A stretch of 64,000 nt of DNA from CANKHA01 sp963731585 (GTDB taxonomy: Bacteria; Pseudomonadota; Alphaproteobacteria; Rhizobiales; Xanthobacteraceae): the NCBI GenBank assembly GCA_963731585.1, contig CAVSWC010000007.1, positions 62,001 to 126,000 on the forward strand, in the 5' to 3' direction. The notes under the pieces were generated by a model, which did no database searches, was not told the origin of the DNA, and saw nothing but the letters and a program-made list of their open reading frames with translations. Shown one piece after another: positions 38,601-47,236 of this stretch (within the stretch, counting starts at the first letter, position 1; each line of letters opens with the position of its first letter). A program made the position numbers and the translations under genes.

Positions 38601-39055
38601 ATCTCGCCGATGCGGCCCTGATGTACCAGCGCGGGCGAACGGGAGCCGGTCGAAGCGTCCGCGAACAGAAGCTGCACGTCGCGCGCGCGCACTTCGCGGC
38701 CGTTGATGCGATAGGCCGAACCGGAGTCGCGCTCGATGCGGCGCGAGATTTCCAGGGCGTCGTCATCATTGAACGCAGCCGGCGCGGCGCGCTCGGAATT
38801 GTCGATGCCGATCGACACTTCGGCGGTGTTGCGCGCCGGACGGGTGTTGGAACCGGAAAAGATCACGTCCTCCATGCCCGAGGCGCGCATGGACTTGAAC
38901 GAGGTTTCGCCCATCACCCAGCGCAGGGCCTCGACGAGGTTGGATTTGCCGCAGCCGTTCGGACCGACCACTCCGGTCAGGCCGGGCTCGATCAGGAAGT
39001 CAGTCGGTTCGACGAAGGATTTGAAACCGATGAGACGAAGTCGCGTGAGTTTCAT
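35602..39055 (-). CDS. smc: chromosome segregation protein SMC (one frameshift)
   Basis: About 1,150 residues, normal for bacterial SMC. Head domain: LTRLRLIGFKSFVEP, Walker A GPNGCGKSN near residue 32. Two long coiled coils flank a hinge near residues 510-620. The C-terminal head carries the signature LSGGEQALTALALIFA and Walker B CVLDEVDAPLDDHNV. The frame changes near 36676-36685 in the second coil: one side ends in RQAWSQRQ, the other continues ASDAARAQIATLG, consistent with one extra base. The gene follows DUF721 and the dsbA-like gene on the same strand. An essential role in chromosome folding makes genuine loss unlikely. Confidence 0.93.
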
Positions 39056-39292
39056 GGGGTAACGTTTCCTCAGCCCAACCGCGGACAGCCTGGTCGCATG
39101 TGCAGCGCCTGGTGGGAATCAACCAAGGCTCGGCCGGAGGTCCCGGTCGAGGACGCCGCACGAATCGACAATGAATCGCCGGATGAGTTGGGGCAACTGC
39201 CGGTGACGGGTTTTGCAGGCCTTATCGCGTGGAACTGACGGCTTGCTGCCGCGACGCTCCGCCAAATTCGCGCCGTGCAGGCCAAAAAACCC

Positions 39293-39946
39293 TTATCCTG
39301 CCTTGAGATACGGCTGGATGAGCTTTTCGAGTTCTTCGATCGATATGTCCCCGCCGCGCTTCTCGCCGTTGATGAAAAAGGTCGGCGTCGAGTTCACGCC
39401 GAACTTGCTGCCGGCTTCACGCTGGGCTTTTACGCCCTCGATGATCTGCTGATTCGCGGCGCAGGCCTTGAAGCTTTCGTCGGTGAAGCCCGCCTGCTTG
39501 GCGATGCCGAGCAGCGGCTGCACTGGATTGTTCACCGCCCATTGGTTCTGTTTGTCGAACAGCACCTCGATCAGCGGGAAGTACTTCTCCTTGGAAGCGC
39601 AGCGGGCGATCACGCTGGCCAGCAAATCAACGTCATTGAGGGCAAATTCGCGGAAGATGTAACGGACCTTGCCGGTATCGATATAGCGCTTCTTCAACTC
39701 GGGATACGTCCTGACGGCGAAGTTGCGGCAATGCGAGCAGGTCAGCGAGGCATATTCCACGATCGTGACGGGCGCGGTCTCCGAACCCTGGACCATATCC
39801 CCGAGCGGACCGGGAGCCATCAGGTTGGACGGCTGGGCCATCGCTTTGGTCGAAAGCGCATCCAGCGCGCTGGCGAGATAGCCGAGGCTTGCCAGCGCGA
39901 CGATCGAGGCTGTGCCGAGAAGCAGATTGCGACGGGAGATTTCCAC
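39293..39946 (-). CDS. DsbA-family thiol-disulfide protein
   Basis: A 217-residue exported thioredoxin-fold protein. N-terminal signal with twin arginine (SRRNLLLGTASIVALASLGYLASAL). The redox site is CSHC near residue 70, the cis-Pro loop is VNSTPTFFINGEK near 185, and a second Cys pair sits at RCAS and KACAAN. It is intact. The periplasmic role is probably disulfide formation or thiol repair. It sits between DUF721 and smc on the same strand; 237 bases separate it from smc, in which I see no supported gene. Confidence 0.88.
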   Translation of the reverse strand: MEISRRNLLLGTASIVALASLGYLASALDALSTKAMAQPSNLMAPGPLGDMVQGSETAPVTIVEYASLTCSHCRNFAVRTYPELKKRYIDTGKVRYIFREFALNDVDLLASVIARCASKEKYFPLIEVLFDKQNQWAVNNPVQPLLGIAKQAGFTDESFKACAANQQIIEGVKAQREAGSKFGVNSTPTFFINGEKRGGDISIEELEKLIQPYLKAG

Positions 39947-40044
39947 CTTGTTACTCCTCGAGGGGGACCGGGTTCCGGTGGGCGTGATCGCTATATGGAA
40001 ACGCCAATTGTGGCAAGAAGGCGCGGATTGGCGCGGCCATGTTC

Positions 40045-40144
40045 ACTCCCTCCCACTGCAAGGGGGAGGGTTGGGGGAGGGGGTCGTGCGTGACCCCCAC
40101 CCGATTTGCTCTCGCAAATCGACCTCCCCCTTTTAGGGGGAGGT
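40045..40144. repeat. CCCTCCC-type dispersed repeat
   Basis: CTCCCTCCCACTGCAAGGGGGAGGG at the left and GACCTCCCCCTTTTAGGGGGAGGT at the right, with GGGGGTCGTGCGTGACCCCC inside. Three hairpins in a row. A related copy lies inside the udg gene at 53292-53388. Confidence 0.7.
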
Positions 40145-40162
40145 AAAAAACAGTCAGCGACG

Positions 40163-40642
40163 CTAACGCGTCGGTTTGACCGCAGCGCCGAGCCGCGCGA
40201 GCGCTTGGCGGAGCTCGTCGTCGGCGATCTCGGGCAGGGTGGCGGCGATGCGGGCTGCGGCTTCCGCATCTGGCACTTTGGCGGCCTTCTTTGCGCGCCG
40301 GGATAGCGGGGCTTGCCGGAGCGCCAGCCGATCGACCGCCTGCCAGCCGAAAAAGCGGTTCACCCGCTCCAGAATGACGTTGGCCAGATGTTGGATCTCG
40401 ATCGCCCTCGGCCCGTCCACCCGCAGCACCAGCGTGCCGGGTTCGGGCGCCTCCTTTCCCACCGCGCGCGGCCATTGCACCTTCAGCGGCTCGGCATGGG
40501 CCGCGATCTCCGGGCCTACAATGTCGGTCCAGCGCGTCACCAGTTCGGCGGAAGCAAAACCCTGCTGCTTGAAGGCATCGGACAGGCAGACGCCGAGAAA
40601 TTCGGCGAGCGGGCGGGCTCCGCGGTTGGAAGGCTTGTTCAT
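40163..40642 (-). CDS. DUF721 (DciA-like) protein
   Basis: A 159-residue basic protein with the DUF721 pattern: ARPLAEFLGVCLSDAFKQQGF near residue 8, LVTRWTDIVGPEIAAHAEPLKV near 33 and TLVLRVDGPRAIEIQHLANVILERVNRFFG. DUF721 includes DciA, a replicative helicase loader, which suggests a DNA-related role without proving it. The start at 40642 (MNKPSNRG) was chosen; the next upstream Met would lie only ten bases from the divergent mutY start. Confidence 0.82.
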   Translation of the reverse strand: MNKPSNRGARPLAEFLGVCLSDAFKQQGFASAELVTRWTDIVGPEIAAHAEPLKVQWPRAVGKEAPEPGTLVLRVDGPRAIEIQHLANVILERVNRFFGWQAVDRLALRQAPLSRRAKKAAKVPDAEAAARIAATLPEIADDELRQALARLGAAVKPTR

Positions 40643-40669
40643 GACGGGCTGCTCTGGCAACGATCGGGC

Positions 40670-41782
40670 ATGACGCTAGCAGGTCAGGCGGTGCGAAAAA
40701 AGAAAGCTGCGCTTGCGGATCCCTCCCCAAAAGCGAGGGAAGAGGAATTGCTGGCCTGGTACGACCGTCACCGCCGTATCCTGCCCTGGCGCGCCGCACC
40801 GCGCGAGACGCCCGACCCCTACCGCGTCTGGCTTTCCGAGATCATGTTGCAGCAGACGACGGTGAAAACCGTCGCGCCCTATTTCTTGCGTTTCGTCCAG
40901 CGCTGGCCCGACGTCCGCGGTCTGGCCGCCGCGCCGCTGCAGGATGTGCTGAGGGCCTGGGCCGGGCTCGGCTATTACGCGCGAGCGCGCAACCTGCATG
41001 GCTGCGCGCAGGCAGTGGTGACGGCGCACGCCGGCGAATTTCCCTCCGAGGAAACCGCGTTGCGCGCGCTGCCGGGCATCGGCGCCTATACCGCCGCCGC
41101 CATTGCCGCCATCGCCTTCGACCGTCCCACCATGCCGGTGGACGGCAATATCGAGCGCATCGTCGCGCGGCTGTTCGCGCTCGACGAGCCGTTGCCGGCG
41201 GCAAAGGCAAAGATCAGAAAACTGGCCGAGGCCCTCACACCCGAGCGCCGGCCCGGTGACTTCGTCCAGGCGCTGATGGATCTGGGCGCGAGCATCTGCA
41301 CGCCGCGGCGGCCGGCCTGCGCGCTTTGCCCGTTGAGCGAGGGATGTGAGGCACGGCGGCGCGGCGATCCTGACATCTTTCCCGTGAAGGCAGCGAAACG
41401 CAAGGGAACGCTGCGGCGAGGGGCGGCCTTCGTCGCCTTGCGTGCGGACGGCATGGTGCTTGTGCGGTCGCGGCCGCCGAAGGGCTTGCTCGGAGGCATG
41501 ACCGAAGTGCCGACGACGGAATGGTCAGCCGCTTTCGACGCGCGGTCGGCGCTTGCCGCCGCACCCTTCGCCGGGGCAGCATGGAAGAAACTGACCGGCA
41601 CGGTCACGCATGTCTTCACCCATTTTCCGCTGGAGCTGGTTGTCTATGCCGCCAAGGTGCCGACGAGCACGCGCGCGCCGGCCGGCGCGCGCTGGGTAAC
41701 GATAGCCGATCTTGCGGGGGAGGCTTTGCCGAGCGTCATGCGCAAGGTGGCGGCGCATGCGTTGGAAACGCGGCACCTGTGA
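40670..41782 (+). CDS. mutY: A/G-specific adenine glycosylase
   Basis: A 370-residue DNA repair enzyme that removes adenine paired with 8-oxoguanine. Helix-hairpin-helix LPGIGAYTAAAIAAIAF near residue 133 followed by catalytic Asp in MPVDGNIERI, and the [4Fe-4S] ligands CX6CX2CX5C (CTPRRPACALCPLSEGC). The C-terminal 8-oxoG-recognising NUDIX-like domain shows RGAAFVALRADG and VTHVFTHFPLEL. It is intact. It is divergent from DUF721 by 27 bases and convergent with ccrM. Confidence 0.95.
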   Translation: MTLAGQAVRKKKAALADPSPKAREEELLAWYDRHRRILPWRAAPRETPDPYRVWLSEIMLQQTTVKTVAPYFLRFVQRWPDVRGLAAAPLQDVLRAWAGLGYYARARNLHGCAQAVVTAHAGEFPSEETALRALPGIGAYTAAAIAAIAFDRPTMPVDGNIERIVARLFALDEPLPAAKAKIRKLAEALTPERRPGDFVQALMDLGASICTPRRPACALCPLSEGCEARRRGDPDIFPVKAAKRKGTLRRGAAFVALRADGMVLVRSRPPKGLLGGMTEVPTTEWSAAFDARSALAAAPFAGAAWKKLTGTVTHVFTHFPLELVVYAAKVPTSTRAPAGARWVTIADLAGEALPSVMRKVAAHALETRHL

Positions 41783-41818
41783 TGGCGGCGAAGGTGCGGA
41801 AGGTTAACGCGGGAGCAG

Positions 41819-42949
41819 TTAGGCCGGCATCTCGGCGCGAATTTCGGCGCGCAGCTCGTCGATGAGCCGGAGCCCTTTCGCCGTTTCCACATGCCAGAAG
41901 GTCCAGCCGTTGCAGGCGTCGAGCCCTTGCGCCAGCGCGCCGATGCGATGGATCGAACCCACCGTCCCCCCGATGCAGATCGCCCCGTCGGCGCGCACCA
42001 GTGCCTTGTGACGGCGCTTGCCGTCGACCAGATGGTGGCCAGGCTTCACCAGACCGCGCTCGACCAATGTTGCGAAGGCGACGCGGGGTGCGTCGCGCGC
42101 GGTCATGAATGGCGCGAGCGTCGCTTCCGGCAGCGGCTCGACCGCCAAAATGCGTTTCTCCGCCGCCTTGGCGTAATTGGCGTCGCGCTCCACGCCCACG
42201 AAGCGGCGGCCGAGCCGGCGCGCCACTGCGCCGGTGGTGCCGGTGCCGGAGAAAGGATCCAGCACCAGATCGTCCGGCCGCGAGGCGGCAAGGATCACGC
42301 GCGCGAGCAAACTCTCGGGCTTCTGCGTCGGATGCAGCTTCTTGCCGTCGCGGCCTTTCAGCCGCTCCTCCCCGGTGCAGAGCGGCAGCGTCCAGTCCGA
42401 GCGCATCTGAACGCCGTCATTGCCGGCCTTCAGCGCGTCGTAGTTGAAGGTGTAGCCCTTGGCGTGTGGCTCGCGCGCAGCCCAGATCAAGGTTTCGTGA
42501 GCGTTGGTGAAGCGGCGGCCGCGGAAGTTCGGCATCGGATTGGTCTTGCGCCAGACCACGTCGTTGAGGATCCAGAAGCCGAGGTCCTGCAGGATGGCGC
42601 CGACCCGGAAGATGTTGTGATAGGAGCCGATTACCCACAGCGTGGCAGCGGGCTTCATCACCCGGCGGCAGGCCAGGAGCCAGGCGCGGGTAAAGTCGTC
42701 ATAATCCGAGAAGCTGGCGAACTTATCCCAGTCGTCATCAACGGCGTCGACGCGCGAATCGTCCGGGCGTTTGAGATCGCCTTGCAGTTGCAGATTGTAA
42801 GGCGGATCAGCAAATACCAGATCAACGGAGCCGGCCGTCAGCTTCGCCATCTCGGCAACGCAGTCGCCTACAAGGATGCGGGCGGACTGCGCAGACGCAT
42901 AGTGACTGCGGGGCGCCCTCTGGGACGCCCCGCGACGCGACACTACCAT
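41819..42949 (-). CDS. ccrM: cell-cycle adenine DNA methyltransferase CcrM (GANTC)
   Basis: A 376-residue N6-adenine methyltransferase, the solitary GANTC enzyme of alphaproteobacteria. The catalytic motif is VFADPPYNLQLQG near residue 47, the SAM motif LDPFSGTGTTGAVARRLGR near 227 and the CcrM C-terminal extension ends in WTFWHVE near 355. It is intact. Two GANTC sites abut the start codon and no ribosome site is visible, so it may be leaderless or start slightly downstream. It shapes cell-cycle transcription and marks DNA replication state. Confidence 0.95.
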   Translation of the reverse strand: MVVSRRGASQRAPRSHYASAQSARILVGDCVAEMAKLTAGSVDLVFADPPYNLQLQGDLKRPDDSRVDAVDDDWDKFASFSDYDDFTRAWLLACRRVMKPAATLWVIGSYHNIFRVGAILQDLGFWILNDVVWRKTNPMPNFRGRRFTNAHETLIWAAREPHAKGYTFNYDALKAGNDGVQMRSDWTLPLCTGEERLKGRDGKKLHPTQKPESLLARVILAASRPDDLVLDPFSGTGTTGAVARRLGRRFVGVERDANYAKAAEKRILAVEPLPEATLAPFMTARDAPRVAFATLVERGLVKPGHHLVDGKRRHKALVRADGAICIGGTVGSIHRIGALAQGLDACNGWTFWHVETAKGLRLIDELRAEIRAEMPA

Positions 42950-42967
42950 GACTCAGTACTCTGACTC
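42950..42967. promoter_or_regulatory. two GANTC methylation sites at the ccrM start
   Basis: GACTC at 42950-42954 and 42963-42967, 13 bases apart, each within a direct copy of TGACTCAG. Both are targets of CcrM itself and touch the ccrM start codon, so methylation could tune its own expression. Confidence 0.7.
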
Positions 42968-43029
42968 AGGCGACGCGGCCGGCGACGCGGGACCTACAAA
43001 CCGACAATCAGCATCATGGCGGGCTAAGG

Positions 43030-43044
43030 TAAAAAACGGCTTAA
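43030..43044. promoter_or_regulatory. CtrA-box-like site upstream of ccrM
   Basis: TAAA, seven bases, TTAA; one mismatch to the CtrA consensus TTAA-N7-TTAA. It lies about 80-95 bases upstream of ccrM. CtrA is known to activate ccrM in Caulobacter; assignment here is by motif and position only. Confidence 0.4.
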
Positions 43045-43155
43045 TTGCCAAAAATCGATCACTGGGCAATAAAAACCGGGGAAACTTTACCGATCGGGTG
43101 GGGTTGATCCACGCTGTGGTAGCCGCGGAAGGGTGCGGGACAGGGAAACAAAGAA

Positions 43156-44070
43156 ATGCGTTGGGATGATTTTCGCCGCAGCGAGAACGTCGAGGACGCC
43201 CGTGACGGCGGCGGCGGCGGTGGCGGCGGGTTCGGCCTTCCGATCGGCGGGGGCGGAATCGGTATCGGCACCATCGTGGTGCTCGGCCTGGTCGGCTGGG
43301 CGCTCGGCATCGACCCGCGGATCTTGATCGGCGGCGCAGAAATCATCAGCGGCGGTGATTCCCCTTACCAGCAGCAGGCCGGGCCCGCTCCCAAGCGGGG
43401 CACGCCAGGCGACGAGGCCGGCGAGTTCGTCGCGGCCGTGCTCGGCAGCACCGAAGACACCTGGCAGGAAATCTTCCGGCAGTCCGGCCAGACCTACCGT
43501 CCCGCCAGGCTACAGATATTCGCCGGTGCGGCGGACGGAGGCCGCTGTGGCATCGCGCAGGCGGCCATGGGACCGTTCTACTGTCCGCCCGATCGGCGCA
43601 TCTATCTGGACACCTCCTTCTTTCGCCAGATCGAGCAACGCTTTCGCGGTTGCACCGGCAAGGCCTGCAAGTTTTCCCAGGCCTATGTGATCGCGCACGA
43701 GGTCGGCCATCATGTTCAGAATGAGCTCGGCATCCTGCAAAAGGCCCAAGGCGCGCAGCAGTCGGCGGGCGGGCGGGCGCGGGCCAACCAAATCCAGGTG
43801 CGCGTCGAATTGCAGGCCGACTGTTTTGCCGGTGTCTGGGCGAACAATGCCGAAAAGAAAAACAACTTCCTCGAGCCCGGCGATGTCGACGCCGCGCTGC
43901 AAACCGCTTCCGCCATCGGCGACGACACCTTGCAGCGGCGGGCGGAGGGACGCGTGGTGCCGGACTCGTTTACCCATGGCTCGGCCGAGCAACGCAAGCG
44001 CTGGTTCATGACCGGCTTTACCCAGGGCAAGATTTCCGCCTGCAATACCTTCGCGGTGGATAGGCCGTGA
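43156..44070 (+). CDS. neutral zinc metallopeptidase (YpfJ/PF04228 family)
   Basis: A 304-residue protein. Opening MRWDDFRRSENVEDARDG and a Gly-rich stretch precede one membrane helix (IGTIVVLGLVGWALGI). The zinc site is VIAHEVGHHVQ near residue 178 with the second acidic ligand in ELQADCFAGVWAN near 218, the family pattern. It is intact. A palindrome follows eleven bases after the stop. Substrate and role are not established for the family. Confidence 0.9.
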   Translation: MRWDDFRRSENVEDARDGGGGGGGGFGLPIGGGGIGIGTIVVLGLVGWALGIDPRILIGGAEIISGGDSPYQQQAGPAPKRGTPGDEAGEFVAAVLGSTEDTWQEIFRQSGQTYRPARLQIFAGAADGGRCGIAQAAMGPFYCPPDRRIYLDTSFFRQIEQRFRGCTGKACKFSQAYVIAHEVGHHVQNELGILQKAQGAQQSAGGRARANQIQVRVELQADCFAGVWANNAEKKNNFLEPGDVDAALQTASAIGDDTLQRRAEGRVVPDSFTHGSAEQRKRWFMTGFTQGKISACNTFAVDRP

Positions 44071-44080
44071 TTGTTGTCAT

Positions 44081-44098
44081 GCCCCGCGCAAGCGGGGC
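44081..44098. repeat. GCCCCGC palindrome, intergenic repeat
   Basis: GCCCCGC-GCAA-GCGGGGC, followed by ATCCAGTA and, 40 bases on, TACTGGAT: nested arms of a larger repeat reaching about 44160. It lies between the metallopeptidase and moaB. Confidence 0.65.
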
Positions 44099-44227
44099 AT
44101 CCAGTAGCCCCGGCGCGGGGTGTATAACCATGCGCTGGCGATTACTGGATCATCCGGCGCAGTTTATCATCGGGCCGCGCTTTGCGCGGACCCGTTGGCG
44201 GATGATGACCGAAGGAATTTATTGCCC

Positions 44228-44791
44228 ATGTCCCGCATCGACGAATCCCGGCCTTTCATCCCGCTGAAGATCGCCGTGCTGGCGACGTCGGACACCCGCT
44301 CGCTTGCCGAGGACAATTCGGGATCGACGCTGGTCGAGCGGATCGAGCAGGCCGGTCACGTCGTGGCCGACCGTCAGATCGTGCGCGACGACGTCGAGCA
44401 GATCCGCGGCGTGATCCGCGGCTGGATCGCCGATCCCGGCGTGGACGTGGTCATCACCACCGGCGGCACCGGCTTTACCGGCCGCGACGTGACGCCGGAG
44501 GCGGTGGAGCCGCTGTTCGAAAAGCAGATGGAAGGCTTCTCCACGGTTTTTCATATGGCGAGCTTCGGCAAGATCGGCTCCTCCACGATTCAATCGCGCG
44601 CTACCGCGGGCGTGGCGGGTGCGACCTATATTTTCTGTGTACCCGGCTCGCCCGGCGCCTGCCGGGATGCCTGGGACGAGATCCTGAAATACCAGCTGGA
44701 TTATCGGCACCGGCCGTGCAATTTCGTGGAGATCATGCCGCGGCTGGATGAGCACCTGAAGCGCGGCAAGGCGAAAGCGCCGGTGAAGTAA
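44228..44791 (+). CDS. moaB: molybdenum cofactor biosynthesis protein B
   Basis: A 187-residue MogA/MoaB-fold protein acting in the adenylylation/insertion stage of molybdenum cofactor synthesis. Signatures: KIAVLATSDTRSLAEDNSG near residue 14, VDVVITTGGTGFTGRDVTPEAVEPLFEK near 78 and SSTIQSRATAGVAGATYIFCVPGSPGACRDAWDEIL near 125, quoted in parts. The start at 44228 follows AAGGAATTTATTGCCC. It is intact. It stands alone without other moa genes. Confidence 0.9.
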   Translation: MSRIDESRPFIPLKIAVLATSDTRSLAEDNSGSTLVERIEQAGHVVADRQIVRDDVEQIRGVIRGWIADPGVDVVITTGGTGFTGRDVTPEAVEPLFEKQMEGFSTVFHMASFGKIGSSTIQSRATAGVAGATYIFCVPGSPGACRDAWDEILKYQLDYRHRPCNFVEIMPRLDEHLKRGKAKAPVK

Positions 44792-44796
44792 TTGTT

Positions 44797-44897
44797 GTCA
44801 TCCCGGCCGACCCCCGAGTTGATCGGGGGGAGAGCCGGGACCCAGGAGTGCCGAAAAAATGGGTCCCCGGATCGGTCTTCGGCCGTCCGGGATGACA
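44797..44897. repeat. palindromic intergenic repeat
   Basis: TTGTCATCCCGGCCGACC at the left and GGCCGTCCGGGATGACAA at the right, with GGGACCC and GGGTCCC arms inside. It lies between the convergent moaB and MarR-GNAT genes. A shorter relative lies at 58408-58448. Confidence 0.65.
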
Positions 44898-44898
44898 A

Positions 44899-45855
44899 TC
44901 ACAGTTCAAGATCCCAGGTTTCGCCGATGACTTCCACGCCCCAGCTGTTGTGCGCTTTGCTCGCCGTCAGCGTGAAGCCCCTGCGCGCATAGATTTTTCG
45001 CGCAGCGGTGAGCACGCTGTGAGTCCACAGCGTGATACGGCGATAGCCGGCCTGCCGCGCAAACCCAATGCACGCGTCCACCAGCGCGCTGCCGATGCCC
45101 AGCCCTTGCGCTGATGGATCGACGAACAGCTCGCGGATGCGCGCGATATCGTCCGTCTCATTCACCAGAAGAATGGAGCCGACGGTTTCTTCATTGCGTT
45201 CGGCGATCCAGCAGCGCTCGCGCTTCGGATCGCAATTGGTGGCAAAGTCCGCGACGATCTGCGCGCACATTCCTTCGAAAGGTTCGCGCCAGCCAAAGGT
45301 TTCTGCATAGAACGTGGCATGGCGCGCCACGATCCAGCCGAAGTCGCCGGGGCGGGGATCACGAAGGATGTAGCTCTTGTCGCGCGCACCGTTTAGCGCG
45401 TGTTCGATACTGTGCATGGCGGCAAGCACTTGCTGCTGCATTCCCGGCGCCAGGGCCGCGAGCATCGCGCCGACCTGCTCATTGCTGCGCGCCTCCAGCG
45501 GCGCAAACGCATTCCGACCCTTGGCGGTGAGCAAAAGATGACTTCGCCGCCCGTCGGAGCGTGAAGTCTCCTTGCGGATCAGACCCTGCTGCTGAAAGCG
45601 GCGCAAGATGCTGCTGAGATAGCCGGCGTCGATACCGAGTTGCTCGATCAAGTCGCTGGCGCTGGCCTTATCGTGCCGGCTCAGTTCATACAGCACGCGC
45701 GCCTCAGTGAGAGAAAACGGGTGCGAGTTGTCCCGCAGGACGCCGATGCGCTGGGTATAGAACCGGTTGAACTGCCGGACTGCCGCGATGCGTTCGCCGA
45801 GTTCTGGATTCGTCACCGGACTACCCAACTGCTTCCGGTGAGTAGCTTCGGCCAT
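44899..45855 (-). CDS. MarR family regulator fused to a GNAT acetyltransferase
   Basis: A 318-residue fusion. Residues 20-155 form a MarR winged helix (FSLTEARVLYELSRHDKASASDLIEQLGIDAGYLSSILRRF, given in parts; then GLIRKETSRSDGRRSHLLLTAKG). Residues 165-318 are a GNAT domain (GSILLVNE, IRELFVDPSAQGLGIGSALVDACI, the acetyl-CoA loop, and ARKIYARRGF). It is intact. A 5-bp-arm inverted repeat lies directly upstream (45856-45874) and could be its operator. The effector and acyl acceptor are unknown. Confidence 0.9.
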   Translation of the reverse strand: MAEATHRKQLGSPVTNPELGERIAAVRQFNRFYTQRIGVLRDNSHPFSLTEARVLYELSRHDKASASDLIEQLGIDAGYLSSILRRFQQQGLIRKETSRSDGRRSHLLLTAKGRNAFAPLEARSNEQVGAMLAALAPGMQQQVLAAMHSIEHALNGARDKSYILRDPRPGDFGWIVARHATFYAETFGWREPFEGMCAQIVADFATNCDPKRERCWIAERNEETVGSILLVNETDDIARIRELFVDPSAQGLGIGSALVDACIGFARQAGYRRITLWTHSVLTAARKIYARRGFTLTASKAHNSWGVEVIGETWDLEL

Positions 45856-45874
45856 TAGTTAACGGAGTCAACTA
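45856..45874. promoter_or_regulatory. inverted repeat upstream of the MarR-GNAT gene
   Basis: TAGTT, nine bases, AACTA, directly before the start codon. Size and symmetry suit a MarR dimer site, so autoregulation is plausible. Confidence 0.4.
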
Positions 45875-46027
45875 CCCGCTGCGATTCGGTCGACAGCGTT
45901 GCTGCCGGGAACTCGGCACCGGCTGCGCGGTTGTCTAGATGCAGTAGTCCTTACCTAAGTTGCGTCGACATCTGGCGGCACCTGCGAATGTTCTTGTTAT
46001 GTTCACTTAGCTGCTCTAGGATTGGTC

Positions 46028-47191
46028 ATGACCCGCTCTTCTTCAGCCTTCAAACGCCCGACGGTTTCGGAGCTGCCCTCCTCGCCGGCGGGCGACTTGG
46101 CCGACCTCGGCCTGCTCGGCACGTGGGTTGACCGCGAGCGCCGCCGCGGCCGGGGCACGCTGTCGAATGCATCGGGCCGCTACGAGCCGCTGGCGCGCAT
46201 TGCTTTCGACGACGGATGGCGCAGCATCGAGGAATTGCCGCCGTTCAAGACCACGGTGACGGTCGACTCCACGCGCAAGATCATCACGCGAAACGAGTCT
46301 CCCGACATTTCCTTCGACCGCTCGATCAACCCCTATCGCGGCTGTGAGCATGGCTGCGTCTACTGCTTTGCGCGGCCGACGCATGCCTATCTCGGCATGT
46401 CGCCCGGGCTCGATTTCGAGTCCCATCTTTTTGTGAAGCCTGACGCGGCCGCGCTGCTGGAAAAGGAATTGTCGGCGAAGAATTACGAACCGCGCACCAT
46501 CGCCATCGGCACCAATACCGATCCCTATCAACCGATCGAGCGCCGCTATCAGGTGATGCGGCAGATTCTTGAAGTGCTGGAGCGCGCAGGTCACCCCGTC
46601 GGCATTGTTACCAAATCGGCGCTGGTGCTGCGCGACGTCGACATTCTTTCGCGCATGGCGGAGCGTAATCTGGCGAAGGTCGCGCTGTCGGTGACCACGC
46701 TCGACCCGCAGCTCGCGCGCAGCATGGAGCCGCGCGCCGCAACTCCCGGCCGGCGGCTGGAGACGCTGCGCCGCCTTTCGGCGGCCGGCATTCCGACCAC
46801 GGTGATGGTGGCGCCAATAATTCCTGCGCTGACCGATTCCGAGATGGAGCGCATACTCGAGGCCGCAGCGACCGCCGGGGCGCAAAGCGCGGGCTACGTG
46901 CTGCTTCGCCTGCCGCTGGAAGTGCGCGATCTGTTTCGCGAATGGCTGCAGGCGAATTATCCCGATCGCGCCGAGCACGTTTTCAAGCTGATCCGGGACA
47001 TGCGCGGCGGCAAGGATTATGACTCGACCTGGGGCAAGCGGCAGACCGGCTCGGGTCCCTACGCCTGGATGCTCGGGCGGCGGTTTGAGCTCGCCTGCGA
47101 AAAGCTCGGCCTCAACAAAACCAAGCGGCCGCTGACCACCGAACATTTCGAGCCGCCGATCAAGCGCGCCAAGCAACTGAATTTGTTCTGA
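46028..47191 (+). CDS. PA0069 family radical SAM protein
   Basis: A 387-residue protein. After SFDRSINPYRGCEHGCVYCFARPTH (given in parts: the cluster is CEHGCVYC, CX3CX2C, near residue 112) it shows YLGMSPGLDFE, IAIGTNTDPYQPIE and TVMVAPIIPALTD, as in the PA0069/SplB-like radical SAM group. It is intact. The ATG at 46028 is used rather than a TTG six bases earlier. The reaction is unknown; SplB-type DNA lesion repair is only a distant relation. Confidence 0.88.
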   Translation: MTRSSSAFKRPTVSELPSSPAGDLADLGLLGTWVDRERRRGRGTLSNASGRYEPLARIAFDDGWRSIEELPPFKTTVTVDSTRKIITRNESPDISFDRSINPYRGCEHGCVYCFARPTHAYLGMSPGLDFESHLFVKPDAAALLEKELSAKNYEPRTIAIGTNTDPYQPIERRYQVMRQILEVLERAGHPVGIVTKSALVLRDVDILSRMAERNLAKVALSVTTLDPQLARSMEPRAATPGRRLETLRRLSAAGIPTTVMVAPIIPALTDSEMERILEAAATAGAQSAGYVLLRLPLEVRDLFREWLQANYPDRAEHVFKLIRDMRGGKDYDSTWGKRQTGSGPYAWMLGRRFELACEKLGLNKTKRPLTTEHFEPPIKRAKQLNLF

Positions 47192-47236
47192 CAACAACGG
47201 CGGTGGCAGCCTCATTCTTCCGGACTAGGAACCAGC

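Noticed and set aside
37856..39238. 460-codon open frame on the plus strand
   Set aside because: It lies antisense to smc, whose head-domain motifs are clear; GC-rich coding strands leave long open antisense frames.
39070..39285. 71-codon open frame on the minus strand between smc and the dsbA-like gene
   Set aside because: No ribosome site, no recognisable domain and odd Ser/Ala/Arg composition; left as unassigned intergenic DNA.
40045..40144. CRISPR-like array
   Set aside because: The repeated units are inverted arms of hairpins with no regular spacers and no cas genes nearby.
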